Source: Ampelocalamus luodianensis (lineage: Eukaryota > Streptophyta > Magnoliopsida > Poales > Poaceae). From it: 64,000 bases of DNA. Every line of letters starts with the position of its first letter. Position 1 is the stretch's first letter. Positions 54,547 to 64,000 of the stretch are shown piece after piece. The stretch spans positions 3,844,001 through 3,908,000 of the forward strand of contig CM070633.1 of the NCBI GenBank assembly GCA_036346255.1, given 5' to 3'. The translations under genes were made by a program, and so were the position numbers. Below the pieces are notes generated by a model, which did no database searches, was not told the DNA's origin, and saw only the letters and a program-made list of their open reading frames with translations.

Positions 54547-57500
54547 TGTCGAACCCGGGAACAAAGGATCCTGAATTCTCTGTGCTCATACACTAGTCCA
54601 GGATTTTCAGCGTACACAGCCATACAAAAATGATATCATAATCATATCACGAGAATTAGATAACATTAATAATTCAGAGTTTAATACAAATAGTCCTGAG
54701 GCCAAATAAACAATTAACACAACGGAAGCAAAAGCAGTAGTAGTAGGCCACACGATTCGTCATAGGCAATCGTCTGGGGGCGCAGCAAGAGTGAGCACTA
54801 CTACCGTGCTCGCAAGTTACACCCAATATTGAGTTATGATGCATGCCTAAGGTAAACAAATGAGACTTGCAGGGTTTATTTTGCATAAAGCAGCAGTTTT
54901 AGTTTAAATATTCATATTAATTTTCAAGGCTATTTTTATATTATATCTAAAATCAGGTTTAAAATGATAATTTTATAGTGTGGATAACCTCCATGATTGA
55001 ATGGTGAAGGATACCCTCCTATCACAAGGCTAACCGCCCAATTTTACCACAAGGACTAACCATCCTCAAATCATTTGCTAAAATCATTTTAAAACAAAAA
55101 AAGTCTAACTTAGAGTGGCTTTGCTAGCATGTCCATGACCGTGGACGCGACTATTCGAATAGTTTCTACTCTACAGAGTTTGTACAGTCTTACCCACACG
55201 AGATAATTTGCTATTAATGTCGGCCAGTACACGCTTCCAAAGGCGTGCGACTAAGCAATTATCACCAGGCTGTTACAATGTTCTACCCTAAAGTATTCAT
55301 GCCTGCTAAGGTTTCGCTTTCATTGGATTAACCATCTTCCAAGAGCCCCCTCTTGCGTCAGGTGGGACTACTGTCTGAACGACACCCACACAACAATATG
55401 GCACAAATAACAATGAGGTATTACAAATTATTAAGCCAAGTCCTGCCCATACATGACATGTGGTGGTACGGTAAGACATAGCAAAGGAACTCTCAAAGGC
55501 CGGTCCTTAACTGACTTGGGCGTCTTCAAAAATAAACCCTCGGCCTTGATCCTAACAAGATTAAGCTCGTGCATAAACCTGCACCCACTATTCATCCATT
55601 TTACCCAAGTTCAAACCCATTTTTTATTTTTATTTTTATTTTAAATAAAACCATCTTTGTAAATTTTCCATGGTAAAGCAATACCACAGATTAAAATTTA
55701 AACTAAGTTTGAAATGATTTGGCTAAATCCTCCCAAAATCACAATTATGATCTAAGCATTGGCTAAGCATAAGATTATACATATTTTTTATCTAATGGTT
55801 ACAAGGAAATGATATTCAACATTCAAATTAGCTATACAAAAGGAATTGGAATAACTAAGTATTTAAACAGGGATTTAAAATAATTGAATAAAAGTATGCA
55901 TGCAATAATAATTTAAAAACTAAATTTAAATTACTTTAAAAATATTGGGATCAACATGGTCAATGGTATAACTTGCCTTCGTTGAAGTCTTGGTACTCTA
56001 AATCCTCTAAATGATCGAACTCTCTGGAGTCATCGAAGTCTATACGCGAAAATACGATAAATTCAATTGAAATTAAAATAAATTCAAAAAGACAAATCAA
56101 ATTCACTCCAAATAGAATAATTTTAGTTTAGTTAGAGAGATAATGATTTTATACAAATTTAGAAATTTGAATCACCCAAATCGGAGTTTGGATGCAAAAG
56201 ATATGGACTTTAGAAGTTTTAACCCTAAATCTGCATTTAAAAGATTTTCCCGGCTTATTTTTCTAAAGGAAACTCCTATTACTGCGCAAGGATGATGTCA
56301 GCCCTCAGGATTTCGGGATTAAAAGAATTTAAAAAGAAATCCTGATGTGCGAGTGCCTACTTGTAAGTGGCTCGGTCCTGACCAAGCCCACCCGTGACAC
56401 GTCATTGCCACATGGGCAGAAACGGTGAGATGGCGGTGATGTGGCATGCATGTGGTAGCGCCACGGTGGCAAAAAGGCAGTGAGGCTCTCTGCCCTAGGG
56501 TTGCCAGCGTTGTGCGACACGGTGGTTGTCGGCAAGGTGCAGAAAAGAGAGAGGAAGGTGCGGGGATTGTGATGCGCTCACCCAAACGACGAGAGGAGGA
56601 CGGAGGCGACTGGCGGCGAGGAAAAAGCGGCGGTGCGGTTGAGGTCGACGGTGAAGTAGTGATCTCGTGTGGTTCCGGCGAGGCGGAGGTGCGCACCGGC
56701 TTCACGGCGTCACAGCGATGAAGAAGGCGTGGACGACAGGGGCAGAGCGGCTCCGGTGGTGGCGCAAACAAAGATCCACGCCTTCTTGGCTAGCGGCGAA
56801 GAACTCCAAAATTTGGGCGCTACGGGGCGAGAGGGTGGCAATGGGTGGTGGCGCTGGGAAAAGGAGGTAGAGGCGCACCCAGGGCTTCCTTTTATAGGGG
56901 TCGTGGCAGCGGTTGCGGCATCGTGGGCAAACCGTCATGGAGAAAGGGGAAGAGAGTGGGGAGATAAGGCGGAGGTGGACGCTGGTCGTGCGCACGCACA
57001 TGTGGAAATCGAGGATGGTTAAGAGCGGCCGTTGCAGAGCTTTGAGCTCGCAACAATGGCGGCCGAGTCGGGCGCGTCACAAGGAGGACGAAGGCGGGGA
57101 AGGAGAAACAGGTGGGCCCACATGGCAGTGAATGAAAAGAGAGGAAAAAGGAACGGGCGCTGCAGTGGCCTTTTGATTTAGATCGAACGGCTCACAATGA
57201 GTGGGCCGTTCGGACTATCCGGAAGACACAAAGGATCGTGGCCGTCCATATTAGATCGAACGACTCACGTGCGTTGGGATGTTCGGACCGCCCAGAGGTC
57301 ACGCGAAATCGGGCCGTTGGTTTAAGATCCTACGGTTGGTGAGCGTTGTTGTGGTTTTAACGCGCGTGCGCGTGAGTGGATGACAGGTGGGACCGGGGGT
57401 GGGTGAGAGAGGGTGCAGTGCGGGTTAGCTTGGTCCATGTGGGAAAAAAGGGTTTGGGCCGGAATTTGGATTTCGGCCCAAAAACGAGTTGGAGTTTTAA

Positions 57501-57771
57501 ATTGATTTAACAATTAAATTAATTCTGTTAATTCGTTTAAGCTTTAGAAAATAGTAAATAAATCCCAAAAATTCTAGAAAAATTCACAGAAATTCCTAGA
57601 GTTATTCTGGACTTAGATAAAATATTTCTAACTATTATTTGGTAATATATTTTGAAATTAAATTTATTTTGGCTTTAAATAATTGAAGGAAAGCTTTTAA
57701 AAAATTTCTGAAAATCCACAAAATCAAGTAAGTTTTAATTTCAACTAAATTTAAAAATTTTGGCTTTTACA
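54547..57771 (-). repeat. 5' LTR of chromovirus D (3225 bp)
   Basis: Direct repeat of 45727-49052, with the same ends. Minus-strand TATA box at 56888-56899. It lacks a stretch of about 65 bases (after 54782) and about 35 bases near 56900 that the other LTR has. Scattered single-base differences indicate an insertion that is not recent. Confidence 0.9.
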
Positions 57772-57776
57772 AGTTA

Positions 57777-58170
57777 ATACATTCCCTATCTACCCAGGGT
57801 GCCCAACACCTACTAGACCTATAAGAAGTGAGTGAACTCAACCTAGTGAGAAGAGAACAACTAATAAGCAATATCCTAAAGCCACAAGATGGGAGGAAGA
57901 AATCTAAACAGCATAGAATGATAACAACTCTGGTCTATGCTAGAAAGACTAATCCAAAAGCACACACAAGCATGGTGAAGAGAGTAAAACAAGAAGTAAA
58001 ATAATATATGAAACATAAAGTACATGATGTTCCCCCTCAAAGTATGCCAAAAAGACACACAACCCCAAGCTCTCCCCGCAAAGCCGAGAACCTCAAGCTA
58101 TCTAAAGGTTTGGTGAAAATGTTAGCTAACTAGTGGTCACTCTCAACAAACTGAAGAACTATGCCACCCT
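57777..58170 (-). pseudogene. RNase H end and start of 3' untranslated region of copia element K
   Basis: Minus-strand frame 58168-58036 reads GGIVLQFVESDH, stop, LANIFTKPLD, then LRGELGVV. This is the C-terminal signature of copia RNase H (ADIFTKPL). It is followed by GGGGGAAC-type purines. It directly abuts the 5' LTR stub at CAAGCTT (about 58174), so the whole of gag, integrase and RT was deleted between an LTR site and this point. Confidence 0.8.
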
Positions 58171-58173
58171 TCT

Positions 58174-58442
58174 TCAAGCTTGCTCTCAATCCCACGTCGA
58201 TGATCATCCAAGCCATCAAGTCAACCTGTAGTCAACAAAGATGAAGAGATCATTTCCTTGGCACAAGTACCGCGCACTTGACCATCATTAGTGAAAACAT
58301 GCATTATAGCATCCCATGGAACCTAGTTGAAACTCAAAACTCAACTTCACGAACTTCAACAACTCTCAAACCTTTACCAATAAGTCCCAAATGCTGTCAA
58401 ATATTCATCACAACATGGAAAAGGCCTCCACATAGCCTCTCA
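58174..58442 (-). repeat. 5' LTR stub of copia element K
   Basis: Aligns with 44104-44302 of the 3' LTR but has about 70 extra bases (58226-58297). It ends CCTCTCA at 58442 and is followed by the target repeat CAACT. Confidence 0.8.
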
Positions 58443-58456
58443 CAACTTTTGATTAC

Positions 58457-59380
58457 CTTTAGGCGTTCTTTCCTCTCTTCTGCGGACACGACCGCTAGGA
58501 TTCGAGGAACACCTGATGTGGGTGTTGGAATTTTTTCACAAACAAGTTTGACTCGAGTGTCAATCTCTTTTTGTGAGAGATCTACAATTACAAGGATATA
58601 ATTAACAATCATGCTCAAAATTTACAAAAGGAGTTAAGATTGTTTCTTTACCTCCTTTGAAATCCCCGGTTGGGTTGGTAGTCCCTGAGTACATCCACAT
58701 GGGGTGTACTCGATTCTTTAGAGGACTGATGCGGCGCGTGAAGTACCTCACCACGTGCCATCTGGTGAGCCCCTTTTCCTTCAAGTCCTTGATGGCTTCA
58801 ATGTAGGGGGTGATCCAGTCGAGGTTGCTCGGAGTCAAGTCCCAAGAGGCACTCTTCTCTATAGGCTTCCCCATGAAGAAGAGGTCGTCTTCCTTGAACA
58901 CTGCCCAGTAAAACCACCTCTTCTTCCATCCCAACCATGATAACCAGTGAACATCTGAATATACTCCCTCGACTTTCCGTCATGGAGCTTTAGACCGCAG
59001 CTACCTATGATTTTGATGTGCTTGTTCATCCCGTAGTAGTACTAGAAGAGCTCCAAATCTGGAAGAATTCCTATATAGGCTTCGCACAGGTAGACGAACA
59101 CACTTAGCATTGTGATAGAATTGGGAACCAAGTTCACCAATTTCACCCCAAAATGCTGAAGTACGAGCATCAAGAAGGGATGGACGGGTAGTCAAAAGCC
59201 ACATTCAAAGTATGCTTAGAATACTGGAATGGTGCCCTCTTCACCCGAGGGCCAATGCTGCCACTTAGTGTTGGTCCACTTCACATAAGCTCATTTGGGG
59301 ATCTTCTTGGCTGTGACCAGAGCCTTTATCTTCTCCACATTCATCTCTGATTTTTCTTATATGGAAATGGTTCCGACCAT
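58457..59380 (-). pseudogene. N-terminal part of the antisense extra ORF of element B (plant transposon-like domain)
   Basis: Exon 1 runs 59380-58652 from the first ATG and exon 2 runs 58581-58457. GT..AG introns are in compatible phase (exon 1 ends in phase 1, exon 2 ends in phase 0). The sequence VKLVNLVPNSITMLSVFVYL, then GLKLHDGKSREYI, GWKKRWFYW and LTRWHVVRYFTRR..PLKNR, is the pattern of the family named Putative gypsy type transposon (Transposase_28). A stop occurs at codon 8, a frameshift near 58.94 kb and others upstream. Despite the family name it shows no DDE catalytic signature. This shows that the Tat extra ORF carries that domain at its N-terminus. Confidence 0.75.
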
Positions 59381-59794
59381 TTCATCCGAGTGAGATTGAT
59401 TTGGATTTGGAAAGGTTTGGGGAAAGATTACGACTTGGCTGGCGGCGGAAAGAACAAGAACTTGAGAGCAATTGAAGCAAGTGGAGAAAGTAAAAACCCT
59501 AAGTTACGCCTGTGGCAGATTTTTATAGCCACAAGTTTGAGTTAAAATTCATGGAAACTCAACAGTTGTCACCCCTTCGGGAACCGCTCCAACGGACATA
59601 TCTATAAGAGTCGATTGGTATTTTTTTTAATCTGTCTATTCGGGAAAAGCGGTTCTGTCTTTTCAACTCAAGTAAAATTATCTTCTTGACCAAGTCAATT
59701 TTTGCTCAAATGAAATACCAGTCAGAAAGACTCTGCTTCCGACCACTGTTCTACGACCTCCTTTTCAAGTAAGTTATTTTCACTTGAAGATGCC

Positions 59795-59806
59795 GGGGGG
59801 GGGGGG
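59795..59806 (+). promoter_or_regulatory. Polypurine tract of Tat element B: a run of 12 G
   Basis: Twelve consecutive G, then CTAGA and the LTR start TGACGAGGAT at 59812. Its position is that of a plus-strand primer tract. Confidence 0.7.
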
Positions 59807-59811
59807 CTAGA

Positions 59812-60540
59812 TGACGAGGATCTAATAATCCTCAATTAATTGTTTATCTATAATTGCTATTATATGATAACAATGTCTTAATATTGTTCATAAGTATACC
59901 CTTTATTGTTAATAAGGGTAGAGCTTAGCTAAGTGGTCGCAAGCCTTTGTAAGACCACCCCATGGTTGTAAGCTTTTTCTGCAACCACTTCATGATCGTA
60001 AGCTTTTCTATGACCAGGTCAGCTATGGCCACCCTATAGTCGATAAAACCTACAAACATTTGGGCCCAGTCGACTAGGGATTCTTATATGCTATGTTTAA
60101 TACACAGAACAGTTAGTATACGTTGTTATTCTCTGGGATAACTGCACGTATTAAACCTCTATCTCTGACGATAACTGCCAGGCGACGTGCGGTGTTATCT
60201 CTCTGATAATAACTTCCATCAACGTGTGTATTTCATCAAGCGTTGAGACGCCTCTTAGCCTGGAGTAACTGTCACCCATTCACACGTTATTTAAAGGCTA
60301 AAGTCAGTGGACACAGGGGAGAGGAGTCGGAGATTACAGCAAGGAGTCATTAAGCTTTAGATTTAGTGATCTTCTTCCCGATTGTAAAAGCATAGTCAAT
60401 ACAATAATACATGAGTAGGGTTGTTATTCTCTAAGGAGAAGGTTTGAATCTGTCTAAATCCCTGTGTCTTTCTCTGTGTAGATCTAACTCAAGGAAAACC
60501 CCAAACAATCATTCATAAGATCGATACTAGATTATCGACA
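59812..60540 (+). repeat. 3' LTR of Tat element B (729 bp)
   Basis: TGACGAGGAT to ATTATCGACA. Same termini as the LTR of element A in reverse. TATA-like TTATTTAAAGG at 60287-60296. The left mate was not found, so the duplication cannot be checked (right flank is AGATC). Confidence 0.75.
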
Positions 60541-63500
60541 AGATCCAAGGGTGAGCACAATTGATTGATGGATAACTAATTTTCAAACAACTAAAAATAG
60601 CGAATCTGATTTTAAAAATCGCTTGAATTAATTCTGCATTGATGGATCCAGATTGGAACCATTTGTGCCTCCCACCGTGTTCTTTTGTTTCTTGCAGCAT
60701 TGCCACCACTCTATCGATTACCGGTTAGTCGTCCTCGCAAAAATACAGGGTTGGGGGCTTGGTGAATCCAAAAATCTAACTAGAGCACGAATCTTAAGGC
60801 ATGATCTAACTGCACGTCAAAATTAGACCTGTCTTTAGCCACAAAACGTGTTAATCAATTGATTATAGCATTCAATCTAGTTAGGCTGTAGAACAGAATA
60901 GTAGTTGGCGTTCGGGGTTGCAGTCAACAACAGCAATTTGATCTGCTATGTAGCTTGTATGATTTGATAGTTAAATTATGCTCTCACGGGGTGTGCATAC
61001 CCATGTAGCACGTACACCTGGCAAGGGGACGTCGTGTCGTGTAATAACTAGTCCTATGAATGAATATGTGATCGGGCATGCAGGCACGTTAGCGTTTGGA
61101 CGAGATCAGCTCGCGCCCCCGGGCAGCCGGGCCAATGGGATGCGTCGGTATCAACGGTCACAGCTAGCAATCGAGCTCACATGACCCTGTCGATGCATGC
61201 CTACACTACATGGGCGATCGCCGTACGTCCGGGCATTGGCGCGCGCGCGCGTCGTGTCACTGCACAAGCGCAGAGGCAGCATGTAGCTCCCGTGCTGCAG
61301 CCGGCCGCGCATATGCACGCGGCGCAGCGCAACGACCTGACCGCGTGCGCGCACCCGGCCATGCCCGCGCGTACTCTCGTGATCGCAAGGGCACGCGCCC
61401 ATTGGCCGCCCGCCCGGTGGATATGCTAGCCTTTGGGCCCCGAACCTTGCATGCATGAGCGGCATGGGGTTTCCTGCCTCGACCGCGCGCGCGTACGTCA
61501 CTGTTCGTTCGTACTCAAGAGTTAAGACTCGATCGATCACATGCGCGCCCGGACGGCGAATTTCTCGCACGGGTCCTCTCCAATGCCGTGCGTACGTGCG
61601 CAGCATCCGATCATCATCAGGCAAATGGCCTTCAGCAAATTTAGTTCCAATCTTAAAGTTCACTAGTTTAATTGAGAAGAATGATTCTGTTTACTAGTTA
61701 CACACGCACAGACAGAGGAGTGTACAGTGGTCGGGATGATCCTATACATGCATTGGGCTGGAAAGCTGCCTGGGAGAGAATGTGATGACCGCTGCTAGCT
61801 AGCACGGGAAATTGCCCATGCCATCCCATCAACCTGCGGTTTTCGGCGACATGTTTCATTCAATCTGTCTCGGTGGCAACAACATTCCTCACCCACATTC
61901 CCCTATTTTATTGGGGGAGCTTAGCTAGGAACCGTAACTCATGTGGGCCCAAGAATATAGATGTTGCTGGGTTAGTACACGTTAGTATAGTAGTAATAGA
62001 TTTGCCTCATTCTGAGTCCCTTAATTTGTAGAATTTTCAACAGAAAAAGACAAGTCGGAAATCAAAATTGACCATTATGTATGGGGGGAGGGAGGGAGGC
62101 AACAATATATATACGCATTGGCCTGGAGTGACAGAGTGCTGTGGTTACATTTGGCCTCATGGAATTTTGACAAACATCTCGTGAACTAGGACTGCTCTAA
62201 GCTTGTTCGATGTGCCTAGATGAGCAAGTACTCGCATTAGGGCCGTCTCCATGTAAAATCTGACCTTTTGTCTTGTACGCATGAAATGTGCACTTGTCTC
62301 TATTCCTCTCAGTTTTTTCCCCTTTAAGATTCTTTAAAGAAAGCTTTCCCCTGAGAAAACGATATTGTGTACTTGTAAGTTTGGACTGAATTAGTTGTTA
62401 ATTGTTGCCAACATATATAGTGCACCTCAGATGACAGAGAGAAACAAAGACATTTCTTTACTTGTAATAATTTACTAAAGTCTCAATCATATATGTATGG
62501 TCTATCCGTACAATGCAGAATTAGTAATTCTACCTCTGCATAAATTCAGCAAAATGGGTATATGCCTGTCTTCGTCCAAATGAATCATTATTTCTTCACA
62601 TGTTCTTCAATAATTTGCGAGTCATTAGCTAGGACAAGAGCTAAAAAACAGTTGGCACATCAGCCTGCTTAAGATTCCATAGCTTGTGATCCATGCTAGA
62701 GATTCGAAGACAAGGGCAACGGATCCATGCTTAGCATAATTGGCTAGCTAGCTCAGAAATGATAATAAGCTTTTGCTCGAAGTGTCAACGCATATACTGA
62801 TGAGAGCGAGCGACGGACTGAAGCAACTTGCAGAATTGAGACAAGATGCGTACGTTTAATTTGTTGCTCCTGTCCCTTGAAATTCTGTTCAACGAAAACC
62901 CAACTTGACCTACGTTAAGTTGTCGCCCATCCATGCACGCACATTTATCGATTGAAATCGTAAGTTTATTCCTCCAGATCACTCTAATTAACTGTGCATT
63001 TTTATTGAAGAAAAATCAGGGCGACTACGTACTGCATTGCGATCCTTACTGATAAGACATCGTTTAGTAGTACATTTTGCGTGTGTGCATGTATGATCCA
63101 TCACGCTCACATGTACCGCGAGCCCGGGCAGCTAGGTCATAAGCCATACTCATACATGCACGGTCGGTCATAGGATTCTCGACTGGTAGGCAGCCGCGGC
63201 CAGGCGACGTGCCACCAAAACTCCAAACGTCACGTGACGGCCGCGCACTGACCAGGCTCAGCTCGCGCTCTCTCTGCGAAGTAGGTACATTGCATTCACA
63301 TGCGATTTGGCGCAATACGTAGCGCGCGCGCGCGCGCCGTCACACGAGCCGATCGAGAGTGAAGTATCAAACAGTACGTGCCGGCGAGCAAGTGATGCAT
63401 GTGTATACGTCTAGGCGTCTGGCCCAGCCTGCCTGCCTGCCTTTATCTATCTATGCCTGGTTGCTTGTAAGTAGTAGTACTACTACTGCAAGGATACGTT

Positions 63501-63767
63501 AAATCTTGTAATCATAGCTAGCCATGCCAATGCGTCCGCATGCGTGTACGAACAAGCTAGCTAGCTCAGCGTCTCAGCGATGGATGATGACTGACGAGCC
63601 AAGACAATTTAGGTATGCAGCAGGCGAGGCGAGGCGAGGCAATAGCTTGTGTTGGGAGAGTTGGGAGCACTCTCGAGTCTCGAGCGAGGCCAAACCGCCA
63701 AGCTGGCATTTGGCTTGGAGCCTGCACCGTGCGGTGCGTGCGTGCGTTCATGGTTCTATCCGGGTAG
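60541..63767. other. Non-LTR intergenic DNA, CpG-rich around 61.0-61.65 kb
   Basis: No coding motif on either strand. The longest frame (61663-61151, minus) is Arg/His-rich and looks like a GC artefact. The 61.0-61.65 kb stretch is dense in CG dinucleotides (GCGCGCGC run at about 61240, TGCATGCATG at 61448-61457). Further features are a TATA-like AATATATATACGC (about 62104), a (GC)n run at about 63321-63336, and a perfect 18-base palindrome of AGT/ACT triplets at about 63470-63487. It may flank a gene beyond the window. Confidence 0.45.
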
Positions 63768-64000
63768 CAGTGGCGGAGCGTATTGGCGGCCAAAGTGGGC
63801 TTGTCTAAGTAAGTAGGATGACATAAGATCTAAACTTGATTGGTAAATGCTTTGTTTGTTTGTTACTCTCTCGGTTTCAATAGCTACCGTTGAACGTGTG
63901 TTTTCATATTTGAAGGTCATTAAGAAGGCTATGTAAAAAGATGAAAGATGACTTTCTTGCCATTTGCTAATAGCTTTGCTAGTAGACACAAAAAAGGTGA
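63768..64000 (+). pseudogene. hAT transposon fragment with transposase dimerisation-region remnant
   Basis: CAGTGGCGGAGC at 63768-63779 matches the terminal repeat type of grass hAT elements. Downstream, a plus-strand frame (63871-63940) reads TLSVSIATVERVFSYLKVIK, the hAT C-terminal dimerisation signature (TxxVERxFSxxKxIK). After a frame slip it continues KMKDDFLA. A stop follows AM. The terminal repeat and the transposase end lie only about 100 bases apart, so most of the element is deleted. It runs off the window. Confidence 0.6.

Larger units (their letters stand above)
45727..57771 (-). mobile_element. Full-length Tekay/Del-type chromovirus D (Ty3/gypsy), 12 kb
   Basis: Left LTR 45727-49052 and right LTR 54547-57771 are direct repeats ending TGTCGAACCC..TTACA. 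The insertion is flanked by AGTAA (45722-45726) and AGTTA (57772-57776). On the minus strand the order is 5' LTR, PBS, an extra ORF, gag, protease, RT-RNase H, integrase, chromodomain, polypurine tract and 3' LTR. The LTR length difference (3326 versus 3225) is largely explained by two deletions in the right copy (near 54780 and near 56900). The Tekay/Del assignment rests on the RT, integrase and chromodomain wording and the very long LTRs. The copy is inactive. Confidence 0.92.
42753..58442 (-). mobile_element. Ty1/copia element K (Maximus/SIRE-like), deleted, inserted in an intron of B's extra ORF
   Basis: Left end 42753 (TGGCTG) and right end 58442 (CCTCTCA) are flanked by AAACT (42748-42752) and CAACT (58443-58447), a 5-bp target duplication with one change. 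The minus orientation is set by the polypurine tract beside the left LTR and by pol remnants. Content: 3' LTR (42753-44302), 3' untranslated region (44303-45726), element D (45727-57771), the rest of the untranslated region and the RNase H end (57777-58170), then a stub of the 5' LTR (58174-58442). Gag, integrase and RT are deleted. Confidence 0.75.
36275..60540 (+). mobile_element. Ty3/gypsy Tat-lineage retrotransposon B, interrupted by elements K and D
   Basis: Plus strand: gag C-terminus and protease (36.28-36.93 kb), RT, RNase H and integrase (end 40260), spacer with tandem repeats, and an antisense extra ORF whose two halves lie at 41133-42674 and 58457-59380. A G12 polypurine tract and the 3' LTR (59812-60540) follow. 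The 15.7 kb between 42753 and 58442 is a nested insertion. The 5' LTR and most of gag are missing. The left edge abuts fragment C head to head. Confidence 0.8.

Noticed and set aside
58602..58934. A DNA transposon inferred from the Transposase_28-type domain
   Set aside because: The domain lies in antisense inside Tat element B next to its LTR, has no terminal inverted repeats of its own and no DDE signature.
60361..60540. A tRNA gene suggested by a GGTTTGAATC-like word near 60450
   Set aside because: No cloverleaf can be drawn around it, and it is inside the LTR of Tat B.
61151..61663. 170-codon minus-strand ORF in the CpG-rich region
   Set aside because: Arg/His/Gly-rich with no motif; GC-rich DNA keeps frames open by chance, and other frames in the same place are also open.

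Overview
The window looks like a heterochromatic, retrotransposon-dominated stretch of a grass (Poaceae) nuclear genome. The evidence is the lineages present: Ty3/gypsy Tat elements with a spliced antisense extra ORF, Tekay/Del-type chromoviruses with LTRs of 2-3.5 kb, an Angela/BARE-like copia LTR, a Maximus/SIRE-like copia remnant, and a probable Stowaway-type MITE. I see no intact host gene, rRNA, tRNA or CRISPR. Nearly every long ORF is a retroelement gag, pol or extra-ORF piece. The exceptions are an unrecognised ORF at 4233-4769, a subtilisin-like protease fragment near 19.2-19.6 kb and a hAT transposase scrap at the right edge.

Left part (1-11156): Tat element A lies on the minus strand. 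From right to left it has a 5' LTR (10495-11156), primer binding site, gag, protease, RT, RNase H and integrase (end at 2672). An antisense extra ORF of at least five exons (1-1661, plus strand) follows. Its 3' LTR is off the left edge. A 1.9 kb piece of another LTR element (4179-6068) replaces part of RNase H. A itself appears to sit in a chromovirus-type LTR (11157-15000).

Middle-left (15001-36270): LTR fragments come first, then a solo chromovirus LTR (15926-18342), a MITE, the subtilase fragment, and a Tat RNase H fragment (E) split by a solo Angela-like LTR (21017-22630). Next is chromovirus derivative F (22696-30470), with well-matched LTRs but an almost noncoding interior. A 3.5 kb solo LTR (G, 30496-34020) and minus-strand Tat fragment C (34103-36270) follow.

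Right part (36275-60540) is a nest of three elements. Plus-strand Tat element B has pol at 36275-40260 and a 3' LTR at 59812-60540. Its antisense extra ORF is interrupted inside an intron by copia element K (42753-58442). K is in turn interrupted by a full-length Tekay/Del chromovirus D (45727-57771). D has two 3.2-3.3 kb LTRs, an iMet-type primer binding site, an extra ORF upstream of gag, gag-pol and a chromodomain. The last 3.4 kb (60541-64000) is the only extended non-LTR sequence: CpG-rich intergenic DNA ending in a hAT-like fragment.

The ORFs form no host pathway. Each element's gag/pol would have served its own replication, but every copy seen is damaged by stops, frameshifts, deletions, or substitutions of catalytic residues.
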